Assembly (NCBI RefSeq): GCF_001854805.1
Contig: NZ_MBLO01000049.1
Coordinates: forward strand, 1 to 44,186
Reading direction: 5' to 3'
DNA length: 44,186 nucleotides
Source of the DNA: Pseudofrankia coriaricola
Lineage (GTDB): Bacteria; Actinomycetota; Actinomycetes; Frankiales; Frankiaceae
In this document: piece by piece, positions 43,702 to 44,186 of the stretch
Layout: each line of letters opens with the position of its first letter
How positions within the stretch are numbered: position 1 is the stretch's first letter
Program-made: the position numbers and the translations under genes
Notes under the pieces: model-generated
What the model was told of the DNA's origin: nothing
The model's database searches: none
The model's input: the letters and a program-made list of their open reading frames with translations, nothing else

Positions 43702-44186
43702 TCAAAGTCCCTTTTCGCTGATCAGGCCGATGATCTGGAGGACGCGTTCGGGCTGGCGGGCGGTGGCTCGCATGGCTTTGGCGATGCTGTCGTGGCCGGT
43801 GAGGCGTAGCGCGCTGATGGCGGTGTCGCGGGCGATCGCCCAGGCCAGGGGCGCGTTGCCGGTGCGGACGGTGTGGCGGTCCTCGTCGAGGACGCGGTCG
43901 CGGACGTGGTGGACCGCTTCGACCGTCCAGTGCCCGCGTGCCCGTGCCGCGAGGTCCCGTGGGTGGGCCTGTTCGGCGGGCAGGCTGGTGACCAGGTAGA
44001 ACACCTCCTCGGACAGGGCCGGTTTCGAGGTGACGGTCTTCTTGCGCCGGGTGCGCCGGCGCAGCTCGACGACCTGTTTCGTGCCCCAGAAGCCGACGAG
44101 TTTCGGTGTGGTGACGGTCAGTGCCTTCAGCGAGCGGGCCTCGATCCGGCCGTGGGCCTTCTCGACCGTCGTGACCAGGTCCGGTG
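43702..44186 (-). CDS. ISAs1-family transposase, C-terminal part, runs off the window
   Basis: The frame is open from the window edge to the stop at 43702-43704. Motifs read EKAHGRIEARSLKALTV, FWGTKQVVELRRRTRR, then ARGHWTVEAVHHVRDRVLDED, with the catalytic Glu region, and APLAWAIARDTAISALRL. These are typical of the ISAs1 (DDE) family. The N-terminal part lies beyond 44186. The 217 bp between 43485 and 43701 should contain its right end and hold no gene I can support. Confidence 0.9.
   Translation of the reverse strand, partial: PDLVTTVEKAHGRIEARSLKALTVTTPKLVGFWGTKQVVELRRRTRRKKTVTSKPALSEEVFYLVTSLPAEQAHPRDLAARARGHWTVEAVHHVRDRVLDEDRHTVRTGNAPLAWAIARDTAISALRLTGHDSIAKAMRATARQPERVLQIIGLISEKGL

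Overview
The window is very GC-rich actinobacterial DNA: GTG and TTG starts are frequent, and the transposases, TIGR02569-type phosphotransferase, P450 and LuxC/LuxE proteins all look actinobacterial. A Frankia-like host is my guess; no rRNA or housekeeping gene proves it.

Region 1 (1 to about 19070) is a tower of nested mobile elements beside a decayed type I-E-like CRISPR remnant (106-317). Rejoining the fragments gives this order. An IS110-family transposase gene (868-19053, IS110-A) is split by a 239-bp miniature element (1068-1306) and by a two-gene tyrosine-recombinase element (element 1, 1407-18082). Element 1's tnpA-like gene is split by a segment containing an IS1380-family element (2754-10457). 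That IS1380 transposase is split by a second IS110-family element (IS110-B, 3269-9156). IS110-B is split by an intact Tn554-like tnpA-tnpB-tnpC transposon (4460-8581). Element 1's tnpB-like gene is separately split by a relative of element 1 (element 2, 12926-17747), which carries a phosphotransferase gene. Most interrupted genes rejoin in frame to the base. The insertions repeatedly fall in conserved motif codons: the IS110 MEAT and KTD motifs, the IS1380 YREK motif, and a Cys motif of the tnpB-like gene.

Region 2 (19086-30836) is chromosomal-type accessory metabolism, nearly all on the minus strand: cytochrome P450, SDR, TetR regulator, a 32-aa membrane peptide, a 41-aa peptide, a NorD-like VWA protein, (IS630 insertion), a NorQ/CbbQ-like AAA+ ATPase, a 39-aa membrane peptide, a polytopic 251-aa membrane protein, a 135-aa membrane-anchored protein and a lipoprotein ligand-binding protein. 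NorQ/NorD-type pairs mature metal enzymes, so the polytopic protein and tiny membrane peptides may form an undescribed membrane metalloenzyme. A plus-strand TauD/TfdA dioxygenase follows.

Region 3 (30837-35102) is a second IS1380-family element with a CTAA target duplication. It is interrupted at the YREK motif by a 2.57-kb serine-recombinase element.

Region 4 (35103-44186) holds a decayed aldehyde dehydrogenase, a 3-hydroxyisobutyrate-dehydrogenase-like gene, a carboxymuconolactone-decarboxylase-like gene, and a coupled luxE-luxC-aldo/keto reductase operon predicted to reduce a carboxylic acid to aldehyde and alcohol. The divergent TetR gene is cut off by an IS4-like element, itself truncated next to an ISAs1 element that runs out of the window.
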